Below are positions 41,915 through 52,689 of a stretch of DNA of 64,000 nucleotides, piece by piece (within the stretch, counting starts at the first letter, position 1; the number at the start of each line of letters is the position of its first letter). The DNA comes from Platerodrilus igneus (Eukaryota > Arthropoda > Insecta > Coleoptera > Lycidae). The translations under genes were made by a program, and so were the position numbers. The notes beneath the pieces are model-generated. The model had not been told where the DNA came from, made no database searches, and worked only from the letters and a program-made list of their open reading frames with translations. The stretch covers positions 124,001 to 188,000 of the forward strand of contig JARFIW010001340.1 of the NCBI GenBank assembly GCA_036346225.1, written 5' to 3'.

Positions 41915-43010
41915 TTTAATAAAATGGAAACGGTTCTAACAGAGAGATACGGTATGAAAATTAACAAAACTAAAACTAAAGTGCTATAGTGCGTTTAACG
42001 AACAGATTCAGTAAATGCTCCGCCTATAAATCAGCGCCAAGTTTAAATAAAGATTTTGTATTGGTTGGCCGGATTCACACAACCACACATTTCAATTTGT
42101 AACATTAACCTACAAATGTCAATTAGTTTTCGTGTTTGTCTTTGCTTTATTTTTGTTCACTCGTCTTTCGTAGTTTTGCTCTTGTACTTTTTTTCAAAAA
42201 CAGTATTTTTCAATACTTATTACATTTGTGTAAATATACTTGTATATAAATCGACTGTAAATCAAGCTTAAGCTCAGTTTGTACTGCGCAACTAAGCCCA
42301 TCCTATTATTTTAATTACTGAATCTGTTCGTTAAACGCACTATAGCATGCAAAGGTGGGGAAATTAAATCAAAAACAAGAATACAAGTATGTAACACGAA
42401 CTTACAAGAGGTTAAGGATTTCTGTTACCTAGGAAGCCAAACAACGCAAGATGTGAAAAGCACAAAAGATATAAAACAAAGATTAGCACAAGATCGTGCT
42501 ACATTTAACAAGAAAAAGCAACTACTGTGCTCAAAGACCACAAACATAGAAACAAGGAAAAAATTGCTTAAAACATATGTGTGGAGCACAGCACTGTACG
42601 GCTGTGAAACCTGGACAGTAGGAGAAGCGGACAGAAAAAAGGTAGAAGCCTTTGAAATGTGGTGCTACAAACGTATGATGAAGATACCATGGACAGACAA
42701 AGTTAAGAACGAAGAGGTACTAAAAATGCTAGGGGAAGAAAGAATTATGTGGAAAACCGTAAAAAATAGGAGAGATAGGACGATAGGCCACATACTACGG
42801 CATGAGGGAATAGTGCGGAATATATTAGAAGCAGAGATAGGAAAAAGGAGAAGAAGAGGCAGACCTAGGTTAGACTACTGTACACAGATAGTAAAAGATG
42901 TAGGCTGTAGGGGTTTCAGGGAGATGTGTAGGCTAGCCCAGAATAGAAATCAATGGAGGTACGCATCCAACCAATCCCAAGATGGATAAACTAATGACGA
43001 AAAAATAACT
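41915..43010 (+). pseudogene. RTE-type LINE reverse transcriptase, split by a MITE
   Basis: Left of the MITE the frame reads LTERYGMKINKTKTKVL (about 41936-41984), the classic block before the RT thumb. Right of it, GGEIKSKTRIQVCN, LQEVKDFCYLGSQTTQDV, TYVWSTALYGCETWTVGEADR, MWCYKRMMKIPWTDKVKNEE, IGHILRHEGIVRNILEAEIG and RGRPRLDYCTQIVKDVGC run open from 42453 to 42989. Removing the 362-bp MITE and one TA rejoins the two halves in register, so the LINE was there first. It is the best preserved copy of its subfamily in the window, with no stop in the last 178 codons, but it lacks the endonuclease and most of the palm. Confidence 0.9.
41985..42346. mobile_element. TA-flanked MITE inside a LINE
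   Basis: The ends are inverted repeats of about 30 bp: TAGTGCGTTTAACGAAC at the left (41987 onward) and its complement ending near 42343. TA lies directly outside at both sides, and the flanking LINE is continuous when the insert plus one TA is removed. A TA target and a 360-bp length without coding capacity fit a Tc1/mariner-superfamily MITE. The interior encodes nothing recognisable. Confidence 0.9.
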
Positions 43011-43064
43011 GTGCTTAAACATGATGATTATTATAAGTAACTACAAGAATTTGTTGGGCAATAT

Positions 43065-44053
43065 TCTCGAATAATGTTAAGTGTGTGAAAGGATTTATTT
43101 ACTGGAAAACCATTATTTCGACAAATGTCTAAGTGTTGGGGGATCTTGGTAGCCACAGGTTGCTTAACCCCCTTTACTGAATCTCGGTGAAATAGGGCAT
43201 AATATTAGAAAACAATAAAAGGGGAAAGAGCTGTATACACATGCTGTGTGAGAATTTCAGGCTACTATGTAGGCTAACTCAGAATATAAATAAGTGCAGG
43301 TACGTGTCCAACCAGTTTTGAGACGGAAAACCTAATGACGAAAAAATAAGCGCAGATAAATCTGATGATTAGTATAAACAACTAGTTGTTGGTTGCGAAA
43401 TATCTGCAACTAATGTTGACTGTGCGAAAAGATATATTGGAAAATATATTAAATCGGTAAATGGTTAAGAGTTGGGGGAACTTGGCAGCCACAGGCTGCT
43501 TACCTCCATTCACAACCACTGAAGGCCGGAAAAATAGGGTATATAACTCTAAAAAAGTAGAAGGTTACCGAACTGCATGTAACAAGAAAGAACAGCGCCT
43601 ATGTGGAAAGATAACAAACATAGAACAAGAAGAAAATTGTTGAAAGCATATGTGTGGAGCACAGCACCGTAGGCCTATGAAATATGGGCAGCCTGAAACG
43701 CAGATAGAAAAACGGTAGCAGCCTTTTGAAATGCTGTGCTTCAGATATATGAGGACGATAGCATGGACAGACAAAGATAATAACAAATAGGTTATAGAAA
43801 TTGTAGGGGAACAAGGATATCTGGGGAAAAAGGGAAATACAAGGGCAAAATACGTTCTAAGGCATTTTTGAGGAATAGTATGGGATATATTACAAGCAGA
43901 GATAGGAAAAAAGAGGTAGATGTAGACCTAGATCAGATAGTGATAGATGCATACTGCAAATTTCAGGGAAATCTGTAGGTTAGTTCAGAATAGGAAACAA
44001 TGATGGTACGCGTCTAACCAGTTTCCGGACTGAAGACCTAATGATGATAATTT
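43065..44053 (+). repeat. Composite of LINE 3' tails, block A
   Basis: After the LINE ending at 43010 come a tail (43130-43210, GTTGGGGGATCTTGG), a second partial LINE end (43228-43330, reading LRISG...FETE in pieces), a second tail (43465-43545) and a third, strongly decayed LINE C-terminal part (43550-44050, with TACNKKEQRLCGKI, FEMLCF, AWTDK and AEIGKKR readable in fragments). The same order recurs at 54.7-56.5 kb, so this compound structure was copied as a unit or arose twice from the same parts. Confidence 0.75.
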
Positions 44054-44198
44054 TCATTAATGTATCTCAATTCAAACCTAATTTGCAAAATTGCATGTAT
44101 TTTCGCTATGACGTGTAATCAAATGTTATTAGTTAAATTATGTAAGTTACAAGTGAAAATTAATAATATCATTAAAAAAGCAAATTATAAATTATGGG

Positions 44199-45239
44199 CT
44201 AATGGAATTGATACCCAGCTTTAATTTTTATATGGAAAACTAAGTATTTAGACCGAATTTCACTTGAAGGCACTACAATAATCTCATTTGCTAAGTTTCT
44301 CACTATATATATTTGAAGACATTTTGATTCCAAAAAATAGTTATATAATGACTCATATAATAATAATTTCTTTGCAATTAATACAAAGTTGCTTTTTGAA
44401 TCGGTAAGAATATTTTGTATTTGTAAAACAGAATGGTCTGCAATCATGCAGTATGAGTTTGCCTTACAATGATCGTTGATAGAAAAATGCACATTATCAA
44501 AAATCACAGTTTTAAATTGTTTATGGTACAATACATTGTAAGGCAAGAGTCCCAAATAATGTTCATTTTTAAAAACTACTTTTTCAGGTATTATAGTTTG
44601 GGCAGTAGATATAAGACTAGCTTTAGCTAAACGGCGACAAAGTTGTTTTAATGATCTGTGAAGCCCTTTTAATAACTGCTTAAGTTGCCCTAAGCAGTTC
44701 TCAAATGGAAAAGCTGAAAACGTGTCTAAAGAACCATAATGTTCAGCATCATCACTCAAATGACATAACATATGTATATTATAAACAAGAAATGGTATTC
44801 CATAAATGTTCTTGCAATGATTCACAAATAAGTTTAAAAAATTTCCAGCAATTTTACAACCATACTAAGTAATATGTGATTTACTAACAAGAATTGTGAT
44901 AGCAAAATGCAACAAAAAATTTTCATACACTGCTATATTAATATCTTTAAGTACAATTGGACCCACATATAATCGGAATATGCAAAATTTGGAGGCTTTC
45001 CATCGGGCCAATTCTAGTAAGTTACGAGGTTTTCTGTTAAATTCTTTTGGAATATATTCTCTTAGTGATATTAAATAATCAGACATTTTCATAGTTAATC
45101 GACTATCTAATCGAACATCCAAACTACCACTAAGCCAAGTATTAAGCAACTTTCTCACAACTCCTAAGCATAACTGACTGCAAATGAAATTCCGTTTAAA
45201 TTTACACTTTATTAACAGTAAATTTCCGAAACATATCAT
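44199..45239 (-). pseudogene. TNP2/DUF4218-like transposase C-terminal part
   Basis: From 45239 down the minus strand reads LCLGVVRKLLNTWLSGSLDV, DYLISLREYIPKEFNRKPRN, LLELARWKASKFCIFRLYVG and FLLHFAITIL. After one in-frame TAG at 44865-44867 it continues in the same frame with VNHCKNIYGIPFLVYNIHML, HLSDDAEHYGSLDTFSAFPF and ENCLGQLKQLLK. The RKPR..ELARWKA and YN.H.L.HL..D...GSLD.FSAFPFEN blocks are hallmarks of the domain downstream of TNP2-like transposases in CACTA-type and related elements of insects. The Asp/Glu catalytic region upstream is missing. With one stop in about 345 codons the copy is fairly young. The superfamily name is my inference; an uncharacterised insect transposon class is possible. 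Confidence 0.75.
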
Positions 45240-46526
45240 TGCACATTTTAAAACGACTAAGCTAATTACATCCTACTAGCCAGATATTACTAACAGAAGA
45301 AACATTCATTTGAAAGTAATATCACTATTCCATTTTACTTATTAATTTTTCCCCGATTGACCTATATGACATTTTAAATCCCATTTATTAGGAGATGGCC
45401 TTAGCAACAATGTAGACAATCCCAGCTTTTCACTTAACCAATTTGTTGCCTATTTAAAATACTGAGTTCATACCATTCAACGCTCACAGCTCCGTTAAGG
45501 ATCAAAACAAATAGATGCAAGAGGTAACATGGTTGAACAGTTCTTGCCAAACAATGATATTTCTTTCATGAACAGAAGAAGAAACCTACTTAAATTTGCG
45601 TGACTAAAATCTCTGTCATAGATGTTTTTTATTTCACCGTTTTTGTATGCCGACTACGAATGGTAGCTAATTGATGATTCACAAGATGGTGATCCATATC
45701 CTTATATCAGGAAATACACCAATATTCAAAACACAACTTCTGTAAAGATAAAATCTAAATGAGCTAATTGGATCACATATCACAATTTAATGAAACTCAC
45801 CAATGTTGATAAATTCACATATACCTAAACAAGTCCATCCTCGATCTGCTGGAATAACCATTCCAACCTCTAGTGGCAGATTGTTAAAGTAAGATGTACT
45901 GGTGGAATCAAGATATAGAATGATCGATTAAGAATAATGAATGCCATTTAAAGAATTTTTGTAAAACCACACCACTAACAACATGATCGAATTCAAAAAG
46001 CGTCGCGCTATTCCAAGCAGAACGATCCGATCAGCAAAATAATAATGATGGGAAAACTACCCAGTTGGCCTTACACTAAATACAGCATTACAAGAGGTGC
46101 GGTGAAGAATGCAAAATATTAGAGGCATAATAATAAAAAATTAATTTAAACAATCGTAATATTATAATCCATCTAGTCTGAATAAAGTGCAGAATTTAGA
46201 ACGAATGAAAGGGTTTTAATTAAAGATGTGTATAATAAAGCTTGGAAAGAAAGAATAATAGTCAGGAAATTAAAATTATCTCCAAGGAGATACATATAAA
46301 ACTATAGGTAAAACATTTAAAATGAACAGCTTGTTTCTAAAGAAGTTGCATTCGTGATATAATGATTTAGACAACCAGGAGGAAGTAGAACCTGCAGTAT
46401 CAGCAAACGACTGTGAAAACAATATAGGTGCAGAGGGCAAATTATCAAACCGCCTAATAGTAGAATAGTAGAATCTGTAAGTTACAGATTCTATAATAAA
46501 TTAGTTAGCGTTAGTTAGTTAAAATA
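45240..46526. other. Non-coding stretch, nothing recognised
   Basis: Could hold the decayed N-terminal part of the TNP2-like element, but no readable motif was found. Around 46200-46300 one frame gives DVYNKAWKER, which is suggestive of nothing I can name. Confidence 0.4.
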
Positions 46527-46640
46527 AGCATGTTGGTATAGAGGTTAACTGCTACATGATGCGAGACAGTTGGGTTTTGACATGGTGAAGGGTCGAATCA
46601 TGATAATAATACTAGAATATTTGAGTTAATAAGTTAGTTA
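46527..46640 (+). repeat. Possible tRNA-derived SINE remnant
   Basis: TGTTGGTATAGAGGTTAAC (about 46530) resembles an RNA polymerase III A box, and GGGTCGAATCA (about 46587) a B box, at tRNA-like spacing of roughly 55 bp. No clear cloverleaf forms and no TSD was found, so this is a weak call. Confidence 0.33.
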
Positions 46641-47310
46641 AGTTTTTATTCAAATAGTCCATGAAGATTCATTTTATAAAGTAGTATAAAGTCGAGATAT
46701 TTATTCCATCCTATAAGTTATACGATAAAACAGTTCTCTTAATAAACCTGGCACAGTGCTTTATTATGTAATTGGTAAAGCACCGAGTATTATGAATTAC
46801 ATAATACCAAGGTATTGTCATCTACCAAACATTTAAAACCACTTGAAACATTATTTAGTAAAACACATTGTTATAAAATATTCGACTTGCGAACATACCA
46901 ATTTTGCACATATTAAATAGCTAAATAGCAAATGTTTTTGTTAGATATTCTTCATATTTCTGGTGCAAATTGAAAAGATGAAAAATTGATTAGATTTGCA
47001 GAACAAAACCCTTTGGCAAAAAGATAATGGCATTAAAAAATTCCAATCTGCACGAAATAAGGCACCGACATTAAATAAATATGACAAAAAATTAGTTGAT
47101 GCTACGACTGGAATCTAAGCAGTAATATGAATATTTTTATGCTAATTGAATGCATTTTAAATTTTGAATTCTTAAACTTCAAAACAAATCCTTATTGTTG
47201 TTTGTAACTAAAGGTTTAACTTTGTTGACTGAATTAAAATCTGCTGCAATTAGAAAAAATGGGTGATCATGCTATTAACATTTATTTTTCATGATTTTAA
47301 TTTGTTATAT
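46641..47310. other. Non-coding stretch
   Basis: AT-rich. It holds an imperfect hairpin at 46762-46806 with TATTATGTAATT opposite AATTACATAATA. No gene is visible. Confidence 0.4.
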
Positions 47311-47434
47311 TGTTGCGAGCTACTATTAGGCAACCCGTCAAACACACACAAGCGCCGCAAGCACTGCATATTCTACAGGGATCGAGATTCTTCTAGCAAT
47401 TACTGGAGAATGAGTCATCCTTTTTAATCCAAGG

Positions 47435-47444
47435 TATAAATAAG
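47435..47444 (+). promoter_or_regulatory. TATA box of the solo LTR
   Basis: TATAAATAAG about 125 bp into the LTR, with the polyadenylation signal 345 bp downstream, the normal U3-R-U5 arrangement. Confidence 0.55.
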
Positions 47445-47785
47445 ACCGATGAGGAAGCACAGAGTTGGTCTATTTCAGAATGTCTAATATAAATTATGTC
47501 GTGTAAAGTTAAATAGTTGAGTTTTTGGAAGTCCAACAGTAAACATAAATTTTATATAATGTGAAAATGTCTAAGGTACATGCAGCTTGTAGAATACATA
47601 AATAGACAAAAGTGTAACAAATAATAGTTGTGTTAGTGTTGTTAATGGACCTATAGTTAAGAAGTTAGTTTAAGAAGATATTAGTGCTTGTAAATTCATT
47701 AGTGTGATAGTGCTTCATTGTTAATTGGACTGAAAACATCTATAAATAAGGCGTATACTGTTAATTAAACTTGTGAACAGTGAAT

Positions 47786-47791
47786 AATAAA
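47786..47791 (+). terminator. Polyadenylation signal of the solo LTR
   Basis: AATAAA followed within 15 bases by a T-rich stretch (CTCTTGTTATTACTT), as in LTR R-region 3' ends. Confidence 0.5.
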
Positions 47792-47848
47792 GACTCTTGT
47801 TATTACTTATTTTAAATCAGTGAAACGCGGTAGTAGTAGCCCCCTACA

Positions 47849-48795
47849 ATATAAAAGTGCCCATTTTATTTTTCTAAAGTTCACATCTGATTACTCGTTC
47901 CACATAATAATTAAAATCAAAGAGTGGTATTGGTATGCACAACAAAAAGATGGATTTAACTTTAAAATAACTGTCATTAATTTTCTTTTATTCACTTGCA
48001 GACTCATCTTACAAGTCATTAAGCTCTTTGGCAGATAGTTTCTTGTCAAAGGCATGGTAGTGTTTATAAAATTATATCACTTTTAAAATATTTGTGATTG
48101 CTTGGGGCTTTCAGAGAATGTGTAATAAATTTGTGATTTTTTAAATCTGAACAAGCAAGCTCTTTATTGTATTAATTAAAAACTAACAATGTCTAAATAT
48201 TTCAGCCATAAATTTGTGACTTACCTTTTTATTTTCGTATGCTGCGACAGGATAATTAATCAGCAATTATTCAGTGAAAGCAATGCAACAAGTACAATAC
48301 ACCATTAAAGTTATCATTTAGTAAGCGGGAAAGTATTTAGTTTCTTTCCACAAAACAAAATATCATTTTAGACAAATTTAATTAACATCTTCCTGTGAAG
48401 TTGTGATGTTTTACATTAGTAGCAAGGATGTGGCTTTCACGTGGTTACTATGTAGATAGTTCTGCCACATTATCAGAATTTTTTAAACATCCCTAATTAG
48501 AATAACAATACTACGTTGTAACAGCAACCTACCTAAAATATTACATTTGTGATATTTTAGAAATGCTTTTGTGGTGATGTATCAAAAGATTATTGTAGTA
48601 ACATTAATTAAATGCTACTCCCTAACATCTTCAACATGTTATTGGTATAATATTTTTTAAATGTTCACAGCTAGTATTCCAAAAATATCATGGGCAACAT
48701 TTTTATCATTTGTTTGTACAACCAATTTTGCATTCTATTTAAAATACTTTTAAAAGTATGCAGCTCCATTAGCATACTACTAACACTTAGTGCTC
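47849..48795. other. Non-coding stretch
   Basis: About 0.9 kb of AT-rich sequence between the solo LTR and the left inverted end of the next transposon. No feature recognised. Confidence 0.4.
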
Positions 48796-49399
48796 GCAAT
48801 TTCTAAATAGACCTCGTCATCCGCGACGTCACACAAGTAATAACTATTTATGTAGATGTTTGTCAACTTAATACCGTACAGTATTAATGTTATAGTTTTG
48901 GTTTGAATAATAGCAATTTACGACGTTGCCAATAATTTTAAAGCCAAATATTAAATTTTGACGTTTAAATTTTAGGTTATATGCCATTCCTTGTTTTGTT
49001 GGTGTCAACGACCTCTTAAATTTTCCGTTTTATATATTGATATTTGGTTGGTTTTTGCTTCAAACAGTGCTATTCACAACTCATATTAGTATTAAACTGA
49101 ACTCTAATAACCAAAGACGATGAACGAGATTCATTTAGACCCAGAACTAAGCTACTTGTTGCTAGTTTGATCACCTTTATAGGCTGCGTGAAAATCGCAG
49201 TATTTGTTTTTCAGTTACATTTATAGTGCAACATGTAATTATTTTAGATTTATCACGTTTCTGTTGATACTTGATGGTTGAATTTAAAACATGTTGAGTT
49301 TTTTAAATTTAGTGAACGATCCCTAAATACAGTCTTGGATTTAAATTGCTGTAAGATAATCCAAGAATAGGTTTAATTAAACTGTTAAATATTATAAAT

Positions 49400-50330
49400 A
49401 AATGGAATTCGATTCCGGAAGATATATGAAAATAAAAGAAGAGAATCTGTAGCATTTTTGTGTATTTAGACGAAACATGGCTTTTTTAGAATGGTGCCGT
49501 AAGCCGTACCTAGCAAAGCGTGAAATAAGAGCAGTTAGAGCACACAAATTGATCGAAAAAGGTTGGTGTCATATCTACTTATCCTTAATACAGTATAATG
49601 TAATTAGTCTTTTAGGTACATTATATGCCCGAAATATAAATGAATTACTAAATGTGGCTGAAATTGATTTTTCTCGTCTTCCACAAAAAAACCTAAGTTA
49701 CTACAGAGAAGTGAATGAGCAAAATTTGAAAATTAATTATTAAAGAATTTGAAAAAATCATTTGCAATAATTTTAGACAACATGTCGTATTATTATACTT
49801 GTTAAATAAAACATCTAACAGTTTCTAGAAAAAAAGTAACATTGTAGAGCGACACTAAATAAGCAATTTCTTACGGAACTAATGATTTTAAGCAAAGCTT
49901 ATTTAACTTGTGACGATGTAAGTAAAAATTATGTGCTTTATAACATATCAGTATTAATTAAAAATTTTAGTTATAAACCGCCAAAGATTTTTAAAGCGGA
50001 TTTGCTGGCTGAACAATATGGACATAAGGTGTTAAGATTGCCTTCGTATCACTGCGTATTTAATGCAATTGAAAATGTACGGGGCGGTAGTAACAGCTAC
50101 TACAACTGACACGCTGGAAGAGATGGGAGGTCTGTTGAAAACTTTACAAATGTGGAAAGAAGCATTAGAAAAAATAACACCAGATTTGGGCACATTTGAT
50201 AAAACATGCAGAAAAAATTATCAAAGATTGGTGGGGACGTGAGATCAAATTTGATCAAGAAAATAATGCACCTCTAATTATTAACATTGGTGATAGTGAT
50301 GACAGTGGTACAGATTTTCAATCAAATTGA
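49400..50330 (+). pseudogene. DDE-type transposase remnant (Tc1/IS630-like fold)
   Basis: Three catalytic blocks are readable in different frames: FVYLDETW (about 49458), IILDNMSYYY (about 49768) and RLPSYHCVFNAIEN (about 50036), which match the Asp, Asp and Glu blocks of DDE_3-type transposases. After them come KTLQMWKEALEKITPDL and the acidic end NIGDSDDSGTDFQSN, common in this insect family. Between the first two blocks lies an 88-codon frame (49477-49743) starting MAFLEWCRKPYL; its end, SYYREVNEQNLK, resembles the DYH.EMN..NF block before the second Asp, while its start is unlike the usual sequence. Multiple shifts and stops make the copy inactive. Confidence 0.7.
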
Positions 50331-51698
50331 ACTAGTCAACCAAACGCATGGCTACTTAGAATTAAAAAAACTTTTTACACGATGTACTTTTAATTTAATT
50401 ACAACTATCTTAAACTTTATGTATAATAAACAAGTACAACCACATATATTTTATTGTTAAATTACAATCTGTTAATACTTGTTAAATTCTTGAGTGACTC
50501 GTCTTTAAAACATGGGCTGCAAATTCATTTTCATGATATTGGATTTTAGATATCCTAACAGCTTTCAATTTCAATGGATGTAATAAACACACTGGTGACG
50601 AACTGGTCAATACTACACTAGCTTAAACTTTGGAGGTGCTAAATACAGGTAAAGTCAAAGTCTTTATATTACACCAATCTACGAAAAATGGTAAATTGTA
50701 TATTGAATTATGTTTCAAACTATTCCGTTACCTGCAACAATTATATGGTCTCAAAGAGTAATAAAGCAAATGCCTATTTTTTTGAAGACTTTTGTGCCTT
50801 CATGCTTTTGTATATTTAACAAGCTGCTTTAAGAATTCCATCGAAATGATTAGTCGCTGAACCTTTTGGTTATAAGGTTTTCATTTTTAGCTTATGACAC
50901 TGACTGTGGAGATAACTTACAATTGTGGATTTTTACTGGGAACATTAACAATTCTCTAACAGTTATTCTTTTCTTGAATAATGGCATACTTCAACAACAG
51001 AATTCAAAGTTGGTTCATTTAAAGCCTTTATCCTAATACATAGTTTTAGTTGTTGAAAATTCTTTGAAAACATGACATATTCAATCCAGTTGCATACTAA
51101 TAATCAGAAGTAAAATAAATCACCACAAATTTTAGGGTGATTTGAACGTGTTAAATCCTTCGTTTGCATTGTACATAACATAACTTTAGTCTTTGTAAAT
51201 GGTTTCAGGGAAATCTAGAAGATTATTTTAAAGTGATATATCTTAATTATTCAAAGTTAATGAGAATTTTACTTACAAATGGAATTGTAATTTTGTTCCT
51301 GTTCTTTTTCAATTTGTGCAATCAAAACGTTTAAATTATAATTCCAATAACATAACCTCTTGAATAACTGTGGTTATTATTCCGTGTCTGGTATAATATA
51401 CTAATGACCATAAAATCAGGCGCATTAGAAATACGCAACTATATTTAAAATATGCTCAGTGCTAAAAATATAGAAATAAATAAAGAATATTTTTAATTAA
51501 TAACTTTAATCTGCAATATTGTCGATAGAAATTTATCCTAAAAATACCTTTTTAAAAAGTAACAAATCACATTCGTCATTTGCTATTAAATATTTTTAAT
51601 CTTTGTATTCTAACGATGGCGCTATTATAGTCATGTAGCAATAGAATTTTGGTAGTGGCAACGTCGCTATAATTTGACGTCACAAATGGTAATGACGC
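50331..51698. other. 3' non-coding part of the DDE transposon
   Basis: AT-rich sequence between the transposase remnant and the right inverted end. No ORF of note. Confidence 0.45.
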
Positions 51699-51717
51699 AG
51701 GTCTATATAGAAATTGC

Positions 51718-52104
51718 AAAGACATAGCTACTTTTTCATTCAGGCATTTTCTTACTATTATCCACGCAATTTCTGTTATGATGTTTCCGTTCTCCAACTT
51801 GAATCTAATCGTAATTAAAAACTCAAAGATATGCCACTATATATTATTAGAAATAAAAATAAATGTCTCACTAACAAACCAATTTTATATCTTGATGTTA
51901 AATATGACCCAACAATCCGTGTCATATTTGATTGTTTTACTTTCTCTTCCAATAAGTGGACATTGCACAGGGTGCTACCGTTATTTCGAAGACTACAAAT
52001 GTAGTGTTACTACTCTGCTAATGATTAATTAATTTTTTGTAAGTATTGTCAAATATTTTTAACAAAGGCAATGTTCAAGTATTATAAGTTTAATAAAAAT
52101 ATCA
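51718..52104. other. Short non-coding stretch
   Basis: The 84-codon frame at 51778-52032 has no recognisable motif and no splice context, so I leave it uncalled. Confidence 0.4.
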
Positions 52105-52395
52105 TTAAACAGAAATATTACAAACTACAAGAAACTCTAAACATAACGTTTGTCTTAAAAATCTTTGATTAGCATAACGAAATTTATCCATCACTACATT
52201 TACAAATTGACTTTCAGTGAAATAATATTCATCAACTAAAATTATTTTCATAAGTTCGAAAGTTTGTAGCTTACAATTATATTCTGTCCTTTCCAAGAGC
52301 ATTTTCTAGCCAAATCATAAGAAAACATTTTATCCAACATAGTTCTAATTGTGTCTTTGGCATCTTTGCCCCTCACAATCTTCAAAAATATAGTC
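52105..52395 (-). pseudogene. DUF4806-like fragment
   Basis: From 52392 down the minus strand reads IVRGKDAKDTIRTMLDKMFS, YDLARKCSWKGQN and YKLSN, then after a frameshift near 52264 FELMKIILVDEYYF and MDKFRYANQRF. The pattern (short helix, then CSWKG, then an I.....F segment with A..RF) is that of DUF4806, a small domain common in insect genomes and often linked to transposons. Function is unknown. The shift and the lack of flanking exons indicate a relic. The assignment is from memory of the family layout. Confidence 0.5.
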
Positions 52396-52689
52396 TTAAA
52401 AACATACAGTCAGTTATAAATTAAAAAAAAAACAAGCCATACATTACTATTTTATTACAGCAACCTCATTTTTATAGCGAAATGTCATGGATTTAAATTG
52501 AGAAATATTGTCATTTGTATTTTTAAATTGGTTTTATAAAGTAAACACTAGTATATTGTATAACAAGCGTGTGAAGTTACAGGTTATACACAAGTTGCAA
52601 GCGAGTATTGCAAACAAAATGAGCAAATAAACGGACTTTACATACGTGTTGTACACTATTCTTTTCTAAGGTTTTAAATTGAAATTCAC

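Larger units (their letters stand above)
47311..47848 (+). mobile_element. Solo LTR with 4-bp TSD
   Basis: Starts TGTTGCGAGC and ends GCCCCCTACA, giving TGT/ACA termini, with ATAT directly outside both ends (47307-47310 and 47849-47852). It contains TATAAATAAG at 47435-47444 and AATAAA at 47786-47791 in the expected order. No internal region follows. The structure fits a solo LTR left by recombination of a Gypsy-type element, of a family not otherwise seen in this window. Confidence 0.85.
48796..51717 (+). mobile_element. Decayed DDE transposon with inverted ends
   Basis: GCAATTTCTAAATAGACCT at 48796 recurs inverted at 51699-51717 with one mismatch, and both sides continue with GTCAT, GACGTCA and GACGTTGCCA in the same order, so inverted similarity extends over roughly 170 bp with indels. 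The 2.9-kb span encloses the transposase remnant at 49400-50330. The exact element edge and target duplication could not be fixed. Confidence 0.7.
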
